NCBI GenBank assembly: GCA_023213395.1
Contig: CM041465.1
Location: 135,663,741 to 135,727,740, forward strand
DNA: 64,000 bases
Reading direction: 5' to 3'
DNA from: Cycas panzhihuaensis
Lineage: Eukaryota; Cycadophyta
The translations under genes and the position numbers were made by a program. The stretch's first letter is position 1. Each line of letters starts with the position of its first letter. Shown piece after piece: positions 15,601 through 26,689 of this stretch. Under the pieces are notes generated by a model that was not told the DNA's origin, searched no databases, and worked only from the letters and a program-made list of their open reading frames with translations.

Positions 15601-16840
15601 CAGATAATTTATCAGGATGTGTATGGCTGATTAGTTAAACATTACTGGGAGGGATAAGGGAGGAATAGGAATTGGAGATCTTTTGAGAACCTGCAGGGAA
15701 TGGAGGAGGAGATTCAAAATCTGAAGCACAAATTAAATAACCAATATATACCTAAGCGGGATATTGAGGATAGTATGATTTGGTCTATTTTTGCCTCGGG
15801 ATCATACACTGTGAAGGATGGTTATAACACGCCGATGAAGGAGGAAGATGTGGGAAAGGAGGACTTGCTAGCGGGGGTGTGGAAACTGGGATTACTCTGA
15901 AAGATAGTAGTATTGGTGGTTGTGCCTACAAAATAAGATTCTAACAATTGATAACCTCATGAAAAGGGGATTTTCCATGGTAAACAGATGTGTGTTGTGT
16001 AAGGAGAGGGTCGAATCCCTTGACCATATGAGTATACATTGCCCCTATTCCAAGGATGTTTGGGACAACTTCTGGTTAAATCTTAGGATTGAATGGGTGT
16101 CCCTGGGATCCCTGAAGAGTCAGTGGATAATATCGAAATTTCCCTTTAAGATTAAGACTTTGGGCAGATTGGGGAAACTAATCCTCCTGGTGGGGGTTTA
16201 GAATATATGGAAGGAACATAACAGGAGGATTTTCCAAGGGAGATAAATGGACGAACAAAGAATATGGGATAAGATCAAGAGAGATATTGCAGAAATGGTA
16301 AGGCCCATGGATGAGGATAATTTATCCAAGGAAGAAGAAAGAATCTTAGCGAGATGGGGGATAGCTAACTAGAGTAGTAGTGAATCGAAAAAGAGGAGAA
16401 ATCAATGGAGTGTGCCCAACAAGTTCTGGGTGAAAGTTAACTTCGATGGGGTTGCCAAAGGAAATCTAGGCGAGGCAAGAGGAGGAGGTTTATGTAGGAA
16501 TCATGAAGGAAAGATGCGGTGGGCATTTGCGGAATACTTAGGCCCCCAAATGAATCATAAGGCTGAAATGAGAGCTATGAAGAAGGTGATAGCTTTACTG
16601 GATGAGGACAGATATGAGAGAGTGATAATAGAGGGAGACTCTCTGAATGTGATCAGGACCCTAAAGGGGGAGTCAGAGGTGGATTGGAGCAATCAGGAGA
16701 TGATCAATAATGCTTAGGATGTCCTAAGATCCAAACAGAGGGTTCAGATCTGACATACATATAAAGAAGGAAATGGTGCGACAGATTGGTTGGCAAACTA
16801 GGCGGTGGCAAATAAAAGAAATATGGTGTGAAGGGAGGAA
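12690..16840 (+). pseudogene. LINE ORF2: endonuclease, reverse transcriptase, RNase H, broken
   Basis: Domains in order: an apurinic-type endonuclease at about 12716-13420, with the 'LQETK' glutamate, 'NIYAP' and 'GDFN' motifs; reverse transcriptase at about 14040-15180, with 'DKAPGLDG', 'KTDMSKAYD' and the catalytic 'FVDDNIF'; a zinc-finger region at about 15920-16080 with a Cys-x2-Cys and His/Cys pattern typical of zf-RVT; and a plant LINE RNase H at 16412-16800, with Asp in 'NFDGVAKG', Glu in 'NHKAEMRA', Asp in 'IEGDSLNV' and a terminal Asp in 'GNGATDWLA'. Most of it is in one frame up to about 15180, then two frame changes occur. Several stops sit where Gln or Trp is expected, for example after the RT 'SGLRGLR' segment. 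The protein would nick target DNA and copy the element RNA in place. Confidence 0.9.
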
Positions 16841-17050
16841 TTTCTGGAGGAGCTTCTGAGTCTATTCAAATGGGACTTAATAAGGCAAATGACAAACTAG
16901 TTAGGAAAGAGGTAAAGGGACTTGATGTTGATGTGATTATCTAGGCCATGGGCATGCCATGGGCATTCCTTTTCTTAGCCAGGAGGCAACTAATGTAATG
17001 GTTTGGGGGTCCTATTGAAACCTTGATTTATATAAATTTTTATACCTTAT

Positions 17051-17191
<141 letters not shown>

Positions 17192-17234
17192 CTTCTAGAT
17201 CTTGGGATTGTAAGGCCATTTGGCCATTTTCACA
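17192..17234 (+). mobile_element. LINE right duplication and remainder of copia 5' LTR
   Basis: 17192-17203 repeats CTTCTAGATCTT. 17204-17234 ('gggattgtaaggccatttgg' onward, ending TTTTCACA) completes the 5' LTR and matches the end of the 3' LTR at 24736-24766. Confidence 0.92.
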
Positions 17235-17236
17235 TT

Positions 17237-17254
17237 TGGTATCAGAGCTAGAGG
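17237..17254 (+). promoter_or_regulatory. Primer binding site (initiator-Met tRNA type)
   Basis: TGGTATCAGAGCTAGAGG lies two bases after the LTR end. TGGTATCAGAGC is the standard complement of the plant initiator-Met tRNA 3' end used to start minus-strand synthesis. Confidence 0.95.
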
Positions 17255-19547
17255 AGACAAGTTCCCTTTGTTCTAATTTTTCTTCTTACTCATTGGAGAT
17301 TTAAAGTGGGTTTTTACACCTCCTTGGTGATGACCTTCACTCTCTGAAGGTGATCCAAGGATTATTGAAGCTTATTTTTGTAGATTAAGGCTATTCGAAA
17401 GCATTTTGCAGGCTGAAAGTAGTTACACTCTAATTTGAGATATTTTTTAAGAGGTTTTAAGCAAGTCTTACTCATGTTTTATGAATTTTTTACACTAGAA
17501 ACTGAATATTCTAGTTATTATTTCTCACAAAACAAGGTGCAAGGGTATTCTGAAGGATTCTCAAGCTCACTAACTTAGATTATTATGAGCTACTAACTCT
17601 CTATTGGTTGTGAAGTATTTTTGGGTTAATTTCAACCCTCAAACCCCATAAGGAAAATTAAATCTGCTTGTGTGTGCTTATTGGAGCCTCCTACTCATTG
17701 CAAAAGACCTACACATGCATTTACTGGACCCCACAAACATTTTGTAAGCATTGGAAGAGAGTTGCATATGTTATTCTGACTGTGGTGACTCCCTCAGAAT
17801 GTGTGCCATGTTTCAAATTCAGTTAGTTCATACTCACTCCATGCTTAATAAAATGAGCTAAAAATTTAAAGGAACCTTTGTCCTAGATGGATGCCCCTAC
17901 CCCTAAAATTTCATCTCCATCTGATGCTCCATCGAGGAGATACAAGTGATTGAAGCTCAACGACTGCTGCTTTGTTATGCCGCCATTTGACCTCTTCATT
18001 AAAATCTTGTAAAATCTCTTTTAATTTTTCATTAAGTCTAAACTTCAGGTTATGAATTTTGGAATATTCATAAGTATATTTCACTTTATATAATCTCTTT
18101 TATATAAATTCACTTTTAACTTCAGTTTAAAAACATTTAAAACACTTTTTTCAAGTCTAAATCATTATTTTTTAAGTGTTTTTTTCTCAAAGTGACTTCA
18201 CCATTAAAATATTGTGATTTAGAGATGGATTTTAGTCCTTCTAAATGATTTGCACTTAGAAATTAATTATTTTCCTTAGTTGTAAGCTTACACTTTATCA
18301 TTTTCTTGTTTTCGGCTTAAAATTTAAGAAAAAATCAATGTTTTTTTACTTTTTGAGGATTAAAATCTTTGTTATAACAAGTGATTTCATTAAATCAGTC
18401 TAGCTCAACTAGTCTCCTATCTTTGAAGTTTAAAATTGCTAGCTTAAGTCCTCATTCAAGGCTCCCTGCGTAGTGACATTGTCATTCAAAGTTACAAAAA
18501 ATGTAAAATTTTAGCCTTTACTTCTTTAGCATTTTTGCCTCATTTAACACTTGATTCATGTTGCATAAGTGTTAAAAGGCCTTGATAAAGTGATTTTAAA
18601 GTGTTAACATCTTAATAAAGTGATTTTATCACTATCTTAACACTTTTTTAAGGCACCTTACATGGTGACCTATTGCCCTTAATAAAAAAAGGAGGGCTCA
18701 AAACATCTTTTTTTAATAAAATCACTTTCTTTTGTTGATTGTTGGGACTATTTCAAAGTCCCAACATATGGTGCTTGGCATCTTCAATTTGCAAGTGACT
18801 TTTTCCTTTACTCTTCAAGCATTAAGAAGAACCTATTTGCATGTGTTACACAAAGACTTTATGCTTTGAAGCACTTAGCATCTTCATTAAAGTGCCAATA
18901 TTTGTCATTGTACTTGAGCACTTTATTTTATTTGGATTGGATAGTACTCTTTCTCATATTAAAGTACTCTTATAAATCATTCAAGCAATCATTACGATAT
19001 ACTTAATTACTTCATCTTAAAGCTCTTTTATCATTGTAAAAGTAAGCATCTATAAACATCCAAGTAAAACTTACTATAAAGTTCACTTAAATCTTCTAAA
19101 AGTGAACTTTAAAATCAAGTAGGAGAGGCATGAAAAAGGTTCAAACCTTACATCTAAAATAACCTTCAACTTGGTGCATTCCCTAGGGGACCAACCAACC
19201 GTATGGTCAGTGCACAACAATTAAGATTGCTTGAGGGAAAGGAGGTTCAAAAAGGGTGTTATTAGGGCTATGAATCCCAAGAAAAGCATGGTACATCCAT
19301 GCAAATCAACCCCACCTACCTTGTCCTAGATTTAACTTAGCCAATTGTTGGATCTCTTCTATAGATCAAGGTTGGACCAACTCCTTAGCCTAGTCCTCTA
19401 CCCCTCATCATTCCATTCAGTTGTTGGATCTTCTAATAAGATCATGACTGTTGATTTCATTAGAAGATTAAACTTAAGTAACGAAAGCTTAGAGTTTCCA
19501 AGTTATCTACTAGCTTCAAGCCTTATAACTTCAGCATGACTATAATT
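17255..19547 (+). other. Long untranslated leader of the copia element
   Basis: About 2.3 kb between primer site and gag with no readable domain. It is AT-rich with short internal repeats, such as 'aaagtgattttatcac' variants near 18590-18640. Either this family has a long leader or an unrecognised insertion lies here; no boundary repeats were spotted. Confidence 0.6.
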
Positions 19548-20560
19548 AATATGCTCAATATATATACCATTAGATTAATAGGATAAGACAACTATCAAGA
19601 ATGGAAAAGAATCACTCAAAATCTCTTGATAATGAATGAGTTTTGGAGGTATGTTTCTAGAAGGATACCTCGACCTATACTTGTTGAAAATGATGGTGAA
19701 ATTGTTTATTCTAATGATGCTCTTATTGTTGCTTGGGATGCCAAAGATGAAATTACTTTGCCATTTCTACATATGATTATTGATGTTCATGTAGATCAGA
19801 ATATTATGTGTGTAAAGACTTCTAAGGAAGCATGGAACATTTTGTCCTCCTTATATGAAAAGTGAGATGAAGCTTGCATATTGATGGTAAAATCTAAATT
19901 GTATTCTATAAAATTTATCAAGCCTATATTATCTTTTCTTTCCTCTATCAAAGAGGTATGTAATAAATTGAATACATTAGGTAGTCCTGCTTCTAGAGAT
20001 AAGCTTATAACAATAATTATTAGAGCCTTGCCTAAGGACTACAATGACTTTATTTCTTCCACTACTTAAGATGGTTCACTTAAACAAATATCCTTCAATG
20101 AATTTAAGAGTTTTTTGCTTTAAGAGGAGAAAATCTATTTCAAAGATGATGATGAGAAACTATCCACACCAAGCATATTCATAGCAAAATCAAAGACCAA
20201 GTAGAATCCCAAACTTGCACTTTTAAAGCAGTTTGGGAATATAAACATTGGTTCCTCAAAGACCAATGTTGTTTATTATTATTGTGACAAAGTTGGCCAT
20301 ATAACACCTGATTACCAGAAGAAATAAGAAGATCTTCAGCATGCATGATAGCAGCAGCAATATCCACATCAATAAAATTAGAGATAATAGTAGCCACGAT
20401 AGTAATTCCAACAACAACAGTTTCAACAACAGTAGTAGCAAACCCCTCAACTAAATCGAGGTGCCTATCGAGGAGGTCAAAGAGGAAGGGGAGGGTTTAG
20501 AGGTGGTAATCAACGTCACTTCAACCAGTTTGCAGATGAAGATAAATTATTTTGTTCTTA
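19548..20560 (+). pseudogene. Copia gag, broken
   Basis: The capsid/nucleocapsid region. The reading starts at an ATG at about 19551 and soon meets a stop before the typical 'NYQEWK' segment. It then runs through 19626-19865 and 19881-20069 with single stops between open pieces, as expected of UBN2-type copia gag. A nucleocapsid zinc knuckle lies near 20262-20320. Of its Cys-Cys-His-Cys ligands, the first and last Cys are now Tyr (TGY to TAY changes), so metal binding would be lost. An Arg/Gly-rich RNA-binding tail follows near 20455-20510. Confidence 0.82.
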
Positions 20561-20569
20561 TCATTCATC

Positions 20570-21870
20570 TGAGGTAGATCATACTTAGATCATTGATTCT
20601 GGAGCCACTCAACACATGACTGAGAGTGAAGAACTCCTTAGCGATATCAAGGAAGGATAAGGTCAATCAATGACCTTCAGTAACAATGAATCTATTACAA
20701 TTTCTAGCATTGACATAATCGCTCCATTCCATTCTCCTCCCGATACTTCCTCTACATTTCCTAATGGAAATACGTATCTTATACCTTCCATGGAGAAGAG
20801 GTTGCTATCTGTTAGCCAACTGGACAAGTAATAGATGAACATTTTGTTTAAAAATAGGAAATGTATAATAAATGACAAAAATAACTAGGTAGTAGCTATT
20901 GGATATGAGGATTATATCCTCTGCAAATTGGATGCTAATATTATTATACTTGATTATGCTTACTCTGGTTCTATTTTCACTAAATCTTTGTCCAAGATGC
21001 AACTTTGGCATTAACGTCTAGGCCACTTAAGCTTAGACAATTTCAAGCAGATGATGAACAAAAACATGGTACATGGGCTTCCCAAGATATATGGCATGAA
21101 ATATCTTTATAAAGCATGCATAATTGGGACACAGCATCGTTGTCTTTCCCTAAAGGTAAATCTTGATGTGCATCATATCCTTTGTAGTTAGTACACTCAG
21201 ATTTGTGTGGACCTATGTCCATCGCATCCTTTGGCGGAGCTTTGTACTACATCTCCTTCATTGATGATTTCTCCCATAAAGTTTAGATTTACTTCCTCAA
21301 GCATAAATCTAAATCATTTCAAAAGTTTAGGAAATTCAAGCTTGAAGTGGAGAATGAGTTTGGCCAATCCATCAAAACACTAAGGATGGAAAATAGAGAT
21401 GAATTCACTTCAAACAAATTCATCCAATTCTGTAAGGATAATGGCATTTGAAGACAACTTACTGTTCCTCACACTCCTCAATAAAATAGAATCTCTGAAA
21501 GAATGAATAGAACTTTGGCTAATAAGGCCAAAGCAATTATGCATGCAAAGGGACTTACTCAATTTTATTAGGCAGAAGTATTCCACATAGGTGCCTATGT
21601 GGCAAATCGAAATCTAACTACAGTAATCACTGACATCACACCAAAGGAGGCATGGTCTGGCAAAAATCCAACTATTAGCCATTTGAGGACTTTTGGGTGC
21701 ACTGCTTATATGCACATCCCTGATCAACAAAGTGTTAAATTAGACAAGCATAGTCTAAAGTGTATCTTTGTAGGTTATGTCATTCATAGAAAAGCCTACA
21801 AGTTGTACAATCCCATTGGAAAGAAAATACATCTCTTAAGAGATGTAATATTTGCTGAAGAAGATGATTA
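20570..21870 (+). pseudogene. Copia protease and integrase region, broken
   Basis: The aspartic protease active site 'IIDSGATQHMT' is at about 20590-20625, preceded by a stop where Trp is expected. A pre-integrase segment with 'LWH.RLGHL' is at about 21000. The integrase core has Asp in 'HSDLCGPM' near 21200, Asp/Glu around 'MENRDEF' near 21390, and Glu in 'NRISERMNRT' near 21495. The well-preserved C-terminal core 'LRTFGCTAYMHIP' and 'KCIFVGY' lies in 21599-21871. Several stops (after His, Val, Ile, Gln and Tyr) match CAA-to-TAA or TGG-to-TAG changes. The product would process Gag-Pol and insert the cDNA. Confidence 0.85.
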
Positions 21871-21871
21871 G

Positions 21872-23714
21872 GAGTTGGATACATCATCCATCCAACCCCC
21901 CATTGACAAAGATAAATGGATTGTTGAGGCTTTCCTTCCCTCTAAATCTTTAATTCTATGTACATCATTTGCACCTATTGGACCATCCATATCATTAACT
22001 CCACTTGATCCTAGCACATCTTCTGTTGATCAACCACTTAGACCAGAAGATCTTGAGGTTCAAGTCACATCAATAAAAAAGTTACCCAAATGGTATACTC
22101 AAAAAGTGTAGGATGGCTAGGTTATTAAAGGAAAACATCCATCAAGATATAAGCAGCAAACTAATTTCACACTTATGGCTACAGTGCTATGTGTTGATGA
22201 GCCTTCCACCTTTGAGGAGGCTTCTAAAGATGAACATTAGAAGGCTTTTATGGATGAAGAAATCCATTCTATCGAAAAGAATGACACTTGGGATTTATTT
22301 GAATTGCCCAAACATAAATAGGTAATCAACTGTAAATGGGACTACAAGACCAAATTCTATTTTGATAGTACACTTAAGCGCTAGAAGGCTCGCTTTATTA
22401 CAAAAGGGTTCAAACAAAAAGAATGCATAGATTATAATGAGACTTTTGTACCAATGGCTAACATGAACACCATCAGAGTCATCTTGGCCTTAGCAGCTCA
22501 ATGCAAATTGTCAGTTTTTTAGATGGACATGAAGAGCGTCTTTCTCAATGGTGATCTTCAAGAGGAGGTATACTTAGAGAAACCTCCTAGTTATAAGGTA
22601 CAAGGTAAGGAGCAGTTAGTTTGTTGCCTAAAAAAGGCATTGTATGGCTTGAAACAAGCTCCAAGAGCATGGTACTCAAAGATTGATTATTACTTTTTGA
22701 GATATAGGTTTTATTGATCTGCTTTTGATCCTAACTTGTACATCATAATTGGGAAAGACCATGTCATTTTATTGTCTTGTATGTAGATGACTTAGTGATC
22801 ACTGACAATGATACTAAGATGATATAGATTCTCTTGGATCACTTGAAGAGGAGTTTCAAGATGACAGATCTTAGACTTCTCCATTATTTCTTAGGCCTTG
22901 AGGTATGGCAACAACCAGGCTATATCTCCATCTCCTAAGCAAAATATTCTTAGGACATTTTATAGTGGTTCAAGATGCATGACTACAAGCCAGTGCCTAC
23001 ACCTATAGAGAATGGCATAAAGCTTACTCTCAATGAGAAAGTTGAACCTATAGATCCCACTCTTTATTAGTAGTTGATTGGAGTCTCATTTATCTCGCCA
23101 GCACTTGCCCTGATATCCCATTTACAGTTGGCATTTACTCTAAATACATGTCTCAACCCAATCAAAAGCATTAGAATGCAACTAAATACATACTCAAATA
23201 TATCAAAGGTACTTTACAACATGGCCTTGAGTATGCACATAATGAGAGCTTCACTCTGGAAGGGTTCTCAAACTTTGATTTGGTAGGTTTCCAAGATAGT
23301 AGGAGATCAACCTTGGGTTGTTGTTATACCCTTGGTTTAGCAGTTGTGTCATGGAGTTACAAGCAACAACCTAATGTTACCTTGTCCTCTACTAAAGCAG
23401 AATACAAAGTTGTAGTCAGCGTAACTTACGAAGCTATCTGACTACGACATATTATTGAAGAGCTTGGACTTGTGCAGGATCACCTCACCAGGATTTATTG
23501 TGACAATCAAAGTGTATTTAAGTTGGCCAAGAATCCTATATTTTATGCAAGGACCAAATATATTGAGGTTTATCATCACTTCATTAGAGAGCATGTGCAA
23601 AGTGGTGAGATCAACCTTCAGTACAGACCAATAGAGGAGCATATAATAGATATCTTTACCAAGCCTCTTGGTAGAGAAAAATTTGTAAAATTTAGAGATG
23701 GTCTAGGGGTCTGA
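21872..23714 (+). pseudogene. Copia reverse transcriptase and RNase H, broken
   Basis: The linker (21875-22111) is followed by RT from about 22280, with 'CKWDYKTKF' and 'ARFITKGFKQ', then 22523-22717, which includes the copia hallmark '[13 protein letters not shown]'. The catalytic 'LYVDDLVI' is intact but lies in another frame at about 22777-22800, so there is a frameshift between 22717 and 22777. RNase H follows, with 'KAEYK', 'RIYCDNQSVFKLAKNP' (23497-23545), 'RTKYIEVYHHFIREHV' and the terminal 'DIFTKPLGREKF', the normal end of copia pol. Stops and at least one frameshift make it non-functional. Confidence 0.88.
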
Positions 23715-23730
23715 CTTAACATTATGTGAT

Positions 23731-23737
23731 GAGGGGG
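23731..23737 (+). promoter_or_regulatory. Polypurine tract of the copia element
   Basis: GAGGGGG directly precedes the TGTTAAACC LTR start. A similar purine tract, AAGAGGGGG, precedes the second LTR at 24222. Confidence 0.85.
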
Positions 23738-24203
23738 TGTTAAACCTTATGTTTACATGCTATGCGTATGTACTTTATTATTCATGTACTATTCGTACCT
23801 TTATACTTTAATAACTTATCACTTAAGTGATAAAGTACACACTCATATTCTTTCCTAGTAATACAACATTGTCACTAAAGGGTCAAATGGACCTCCATGC
23901 ACTTTTGCTCACTTGAGAGTCCTAAAGGGCACTTGTCCTATATCCAAGGCATGTACATTGGATGTTTGACACTTGTCAAACATCCAATACCTTAAGTCTA
24001 TCCTTTCACTCTATATATTGAGACCTCTCCTCATTGTTCTCGTATAGAGTTGGAGCTTCATTGTTATTCTACTAGTTGTTAATCAAACTACTATTCATTT
24101 GAAGGTTGGACTAATTCCAGCTCCTCACCTTTGGTATCATTTTGCTCTTTCTCTTCATGCTTGATCTTGCTCATGTTTGATCTCATAGCTTCATTCTTAG
24201 TCT
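23738..24203 (+). mobile_element. Copia LTR, truncated extra copy
   Basis: It starts TGTTAAACCTTATG and matches the other LTRs up to 'cttcattcttagtct', then stops. About 80 bp of the normal LTR end, from 'agtttatttg', is missing. An 18-bp spacer ending AAGAGGGGG leads into a second, complete LTR. Confidence 0.88.
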
Positions 24204-24221
24204 GTAAGCAGTAAGAGGGGG

Positions 24222-24766
24222 TGTTAAACTTTATATTTGCATGCTATGCCTATGTACTTTATCATTCATGTACTATTCATACCTTTGTACTTTAATGACT
24301 TATCACTTAAGTGATAAAATACATACTCACATTCTTTCCTAGTAACACAACATTGTCACTAAAGGGTTAAATGGATCCCTATGCACTTTTCCTCACTTGA
24401 GAGTCCTAAAGGGCACTTGTCCTATATCCAAGGCATGTACATTGGATGTTTGACACTTGTTAAACATCCAATACCTTAGGTCTATCCTTTCACTCTATAT
24501 ATTGAGACCTCTCCTCATTGTTCTCACATAGAGTTGGAGCTTCATTGTTATGCTACTAGTTTGTTAATCAAACTACTATTCATTTGAAGATTGGACCAAT
24601 TCCAACTCCTCATCTTTAGTATCATTTTGCTCTTTTTCTTCATGCTTGATCTTGCTCATGTTTGATCTCATAGCTTCATTCTTAGTCTAGTTTATTTGCT
24701 TTTTAGAACTAGAGTGAACATAGCTTCTAGATCTTGGGATTATAAGGCCATTTGGCCATTTTCACA
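24222..24766 (+). mobile_element. Copia 3' LTR, complete
   Basis: 545 bp, starts TGTTAAACTTTATA, ends TTTTCACA. It contains the uninterrupted 'gcttctagatcttgggatt' word that the LINE split in the 5' LTR. It is followed by the target-site copy AATCA at 24767-24771. Confidence 0.93.
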
Positions 24767-25549
24767 AATCATCCTCTTCAGAATGATACTAATAAGGTTA
24801 AATGATAATAACTTCCTTTTTATGAAATCCCCATCAATATGATAGACAACCAAGTGTCACACCCAACTTTGGTTGTAGTTTTAAGCTCTTTTTAGCCACC
24901 ACATCATATATAGTTTTCTCATCCAAATTAGCTTTCATCCTAACATTGAAAGAAAATTCAATCTTAATTCCAAATTGCCACCATTTACCATCTTCCTTCT
25001 TATTACAACTAAGAGCTTCTAATAATAAGGGGGCAAATGTTTCATCATAATCAAGCCTCTTGATATAATTAGGTTCATACTTAGGTTGCTCATCTTAAGC
25101 TAGTTCATGATTATCTCCTTCATATATGTATAGACATTTCTTTAATAGTGTGAATGGTGAATAGTTTTCTTTTGATTATGGATTGAGATATATATTGTTT
25201 TTTATTATATGGATTTTAGTTGTGGAATGATTGTATGATTGATTATGTATGATGATGGTTATGTCTTTATCGATGAATGATAATATGGTGCATTTTATAC
25301 CTTTTGTTTGGTATAAATCCCACCTTGCTCCATGTCCTCCTCTCTTCCTTTGAATTTTTATCTATTCCAATATTTGATTGATTTTGGTCTCATTTAAACC
25401 TCTTTATGACTTCAAACTATAGTGATTATGGCCTTATTAATTTGTTTTTGGACTTAGAATACTTTAACAAGTTATTTTTTTCTTAAAATTGTTTATTTGT
25501 CTGTGTTTTTTTACCACTTTTCATTTATCACATTTTTTACCATCATACA
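24767..25549 (+). repeat. Repeat X copy B (right part), first unit of the tandem duplication
   Basis: It continues copy B after the copia insertion. About 9500-10118 plus 24767-25549 (about 1.4 kb) is repeated by 25550-26689 plus 42786-43080. Matching landmarks are 'ccatcaatatgatag', 'ccacatcatatatag', 'ttgccaccatttacc' and 'gatggttatgtcttt'. No gene is seen. Confidence 0.75.
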
Positions 25550-25809
25550 CATAGGAGATTTCATCTCTCAGTTTGCTCTTTTCAAGCATTCATATTTTAT
25601 AAGCATTGTGATTCATGGGTTTTGATTTTTCTCAAGTAGGTTTCTCACAACTTTCTACTTAGCTTTTTCACCTACCATTAATGAGACAATCCAAGTTGAG
25701 GTGACAAAGGAATTTCACCTAGAGGTGGATTGTTTGAATCTTATACTTGTTTATACCCTATAAAATCAATTCTTTATCCTCATTTTGAATTTAACCTTCT
25801 TTTGGGCCT

Positions 25810-26120
25810 CTATGCCTCTTTGAAGTTATTATGCTTTGAAAAACTTAATTGCTAAAGGGCCTAAACTATGGCAATCTACTCCATAGTGAGGGTAAAATAA
25901 TGCTTTGAAAAACTTAAATGTTAAAGAGCCTAAACTATGGCAATTTGCTCCATAATAAGAGTAAACTAATGCTCCAAAAACTTTAACTGCTAAAAAGCCT
26001 AAATAATGCTAATATGCTCTGTAATGAGGGTAAACTAATGCTCCAAATAGTCACCTATCAAAGAGCTTAAACTATGGCAGTCCTCATCATATATTTGTAA
26101 TAGGTGCCCTCCTCCAAAAT
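25810..26120 (+). repeat. Degenerate tandem array in repeat X copy C
   Basis: Units of about 60-70 bp with 'cctaaactatggcaat', 'gctcc.taat..gagtaaa' and 'gctaaa.agcc'. Equivalent to the arrays at 4880 and 9780. Confidence 0.8.
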
Positions 26121-26684
26121 CTCAAGTCCCACTCATTCAAGGGATACGAAAATAATCACTAATAAGATAAAACTATGGTGACAATCTTTTTCAAAGCACT
26201 ACTAATAAGGTTAAACTATAGAAGTTTCTCTTTTATCAAAGCCCCATCAATATGATAGATAATCAAGTATAACACCTAAGTTTAGTTATAGTTTTAAAAT
26301 TGCTCTTTCTAGCTACCACATCATATATAGTTCTCTCATCCATAATTGCCTTTCATCTTGACATTGAAAACAAACTCAATCTAGATTCTAGATTGCCACC
26401 ATTTACCATATTGCTTCTTATTATAAATAATAGCTTATACTAGTAAGGAGACAAAATGTTTTACCATAATCAGGCCTCTTAAGATGATTAGGTTTATATT
26501 CAGGTCACCCACCTTAAGTTAGTTTGTGATTATCTCACTCATGTGTATATGGACATTTTTTTGATAGCATGAATGGTGAATGATTTACTTTTGATTGATT
26601 GTCTCATGGTTTGACTATAGATTTAGATATATTTGGTCTTTTATTATGGGTTTTTATTTGTGGAATGATTGGATGATTGATTAT

Positions 26685-26689
26685 ATATG
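26685..26689 (+). repeat. Gypsy target-site duplication, left copy
   Basis: ATATG, repeated exactly at 42781-42785 right after the 3' LTR. Repeat X reads continuously across the two sites when the element is removed. Confidence 0.92.

Larger units (their letters stand above)
25550..26689 (+). repeat. Repeat X copy C (left part), second unit of the tandem duplication
   Basis: It starts again at the block 'gagatttcatctctcagttt', the counterpart of about 9495 in copy B, and runs to the gypsy insertion. It includes the 'aaactatgg' array at 25810-26120. It carries no gene. The last five bases, ATATG (26685-26689), are the gypsy target-site duplication. Confidence 0.75.
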
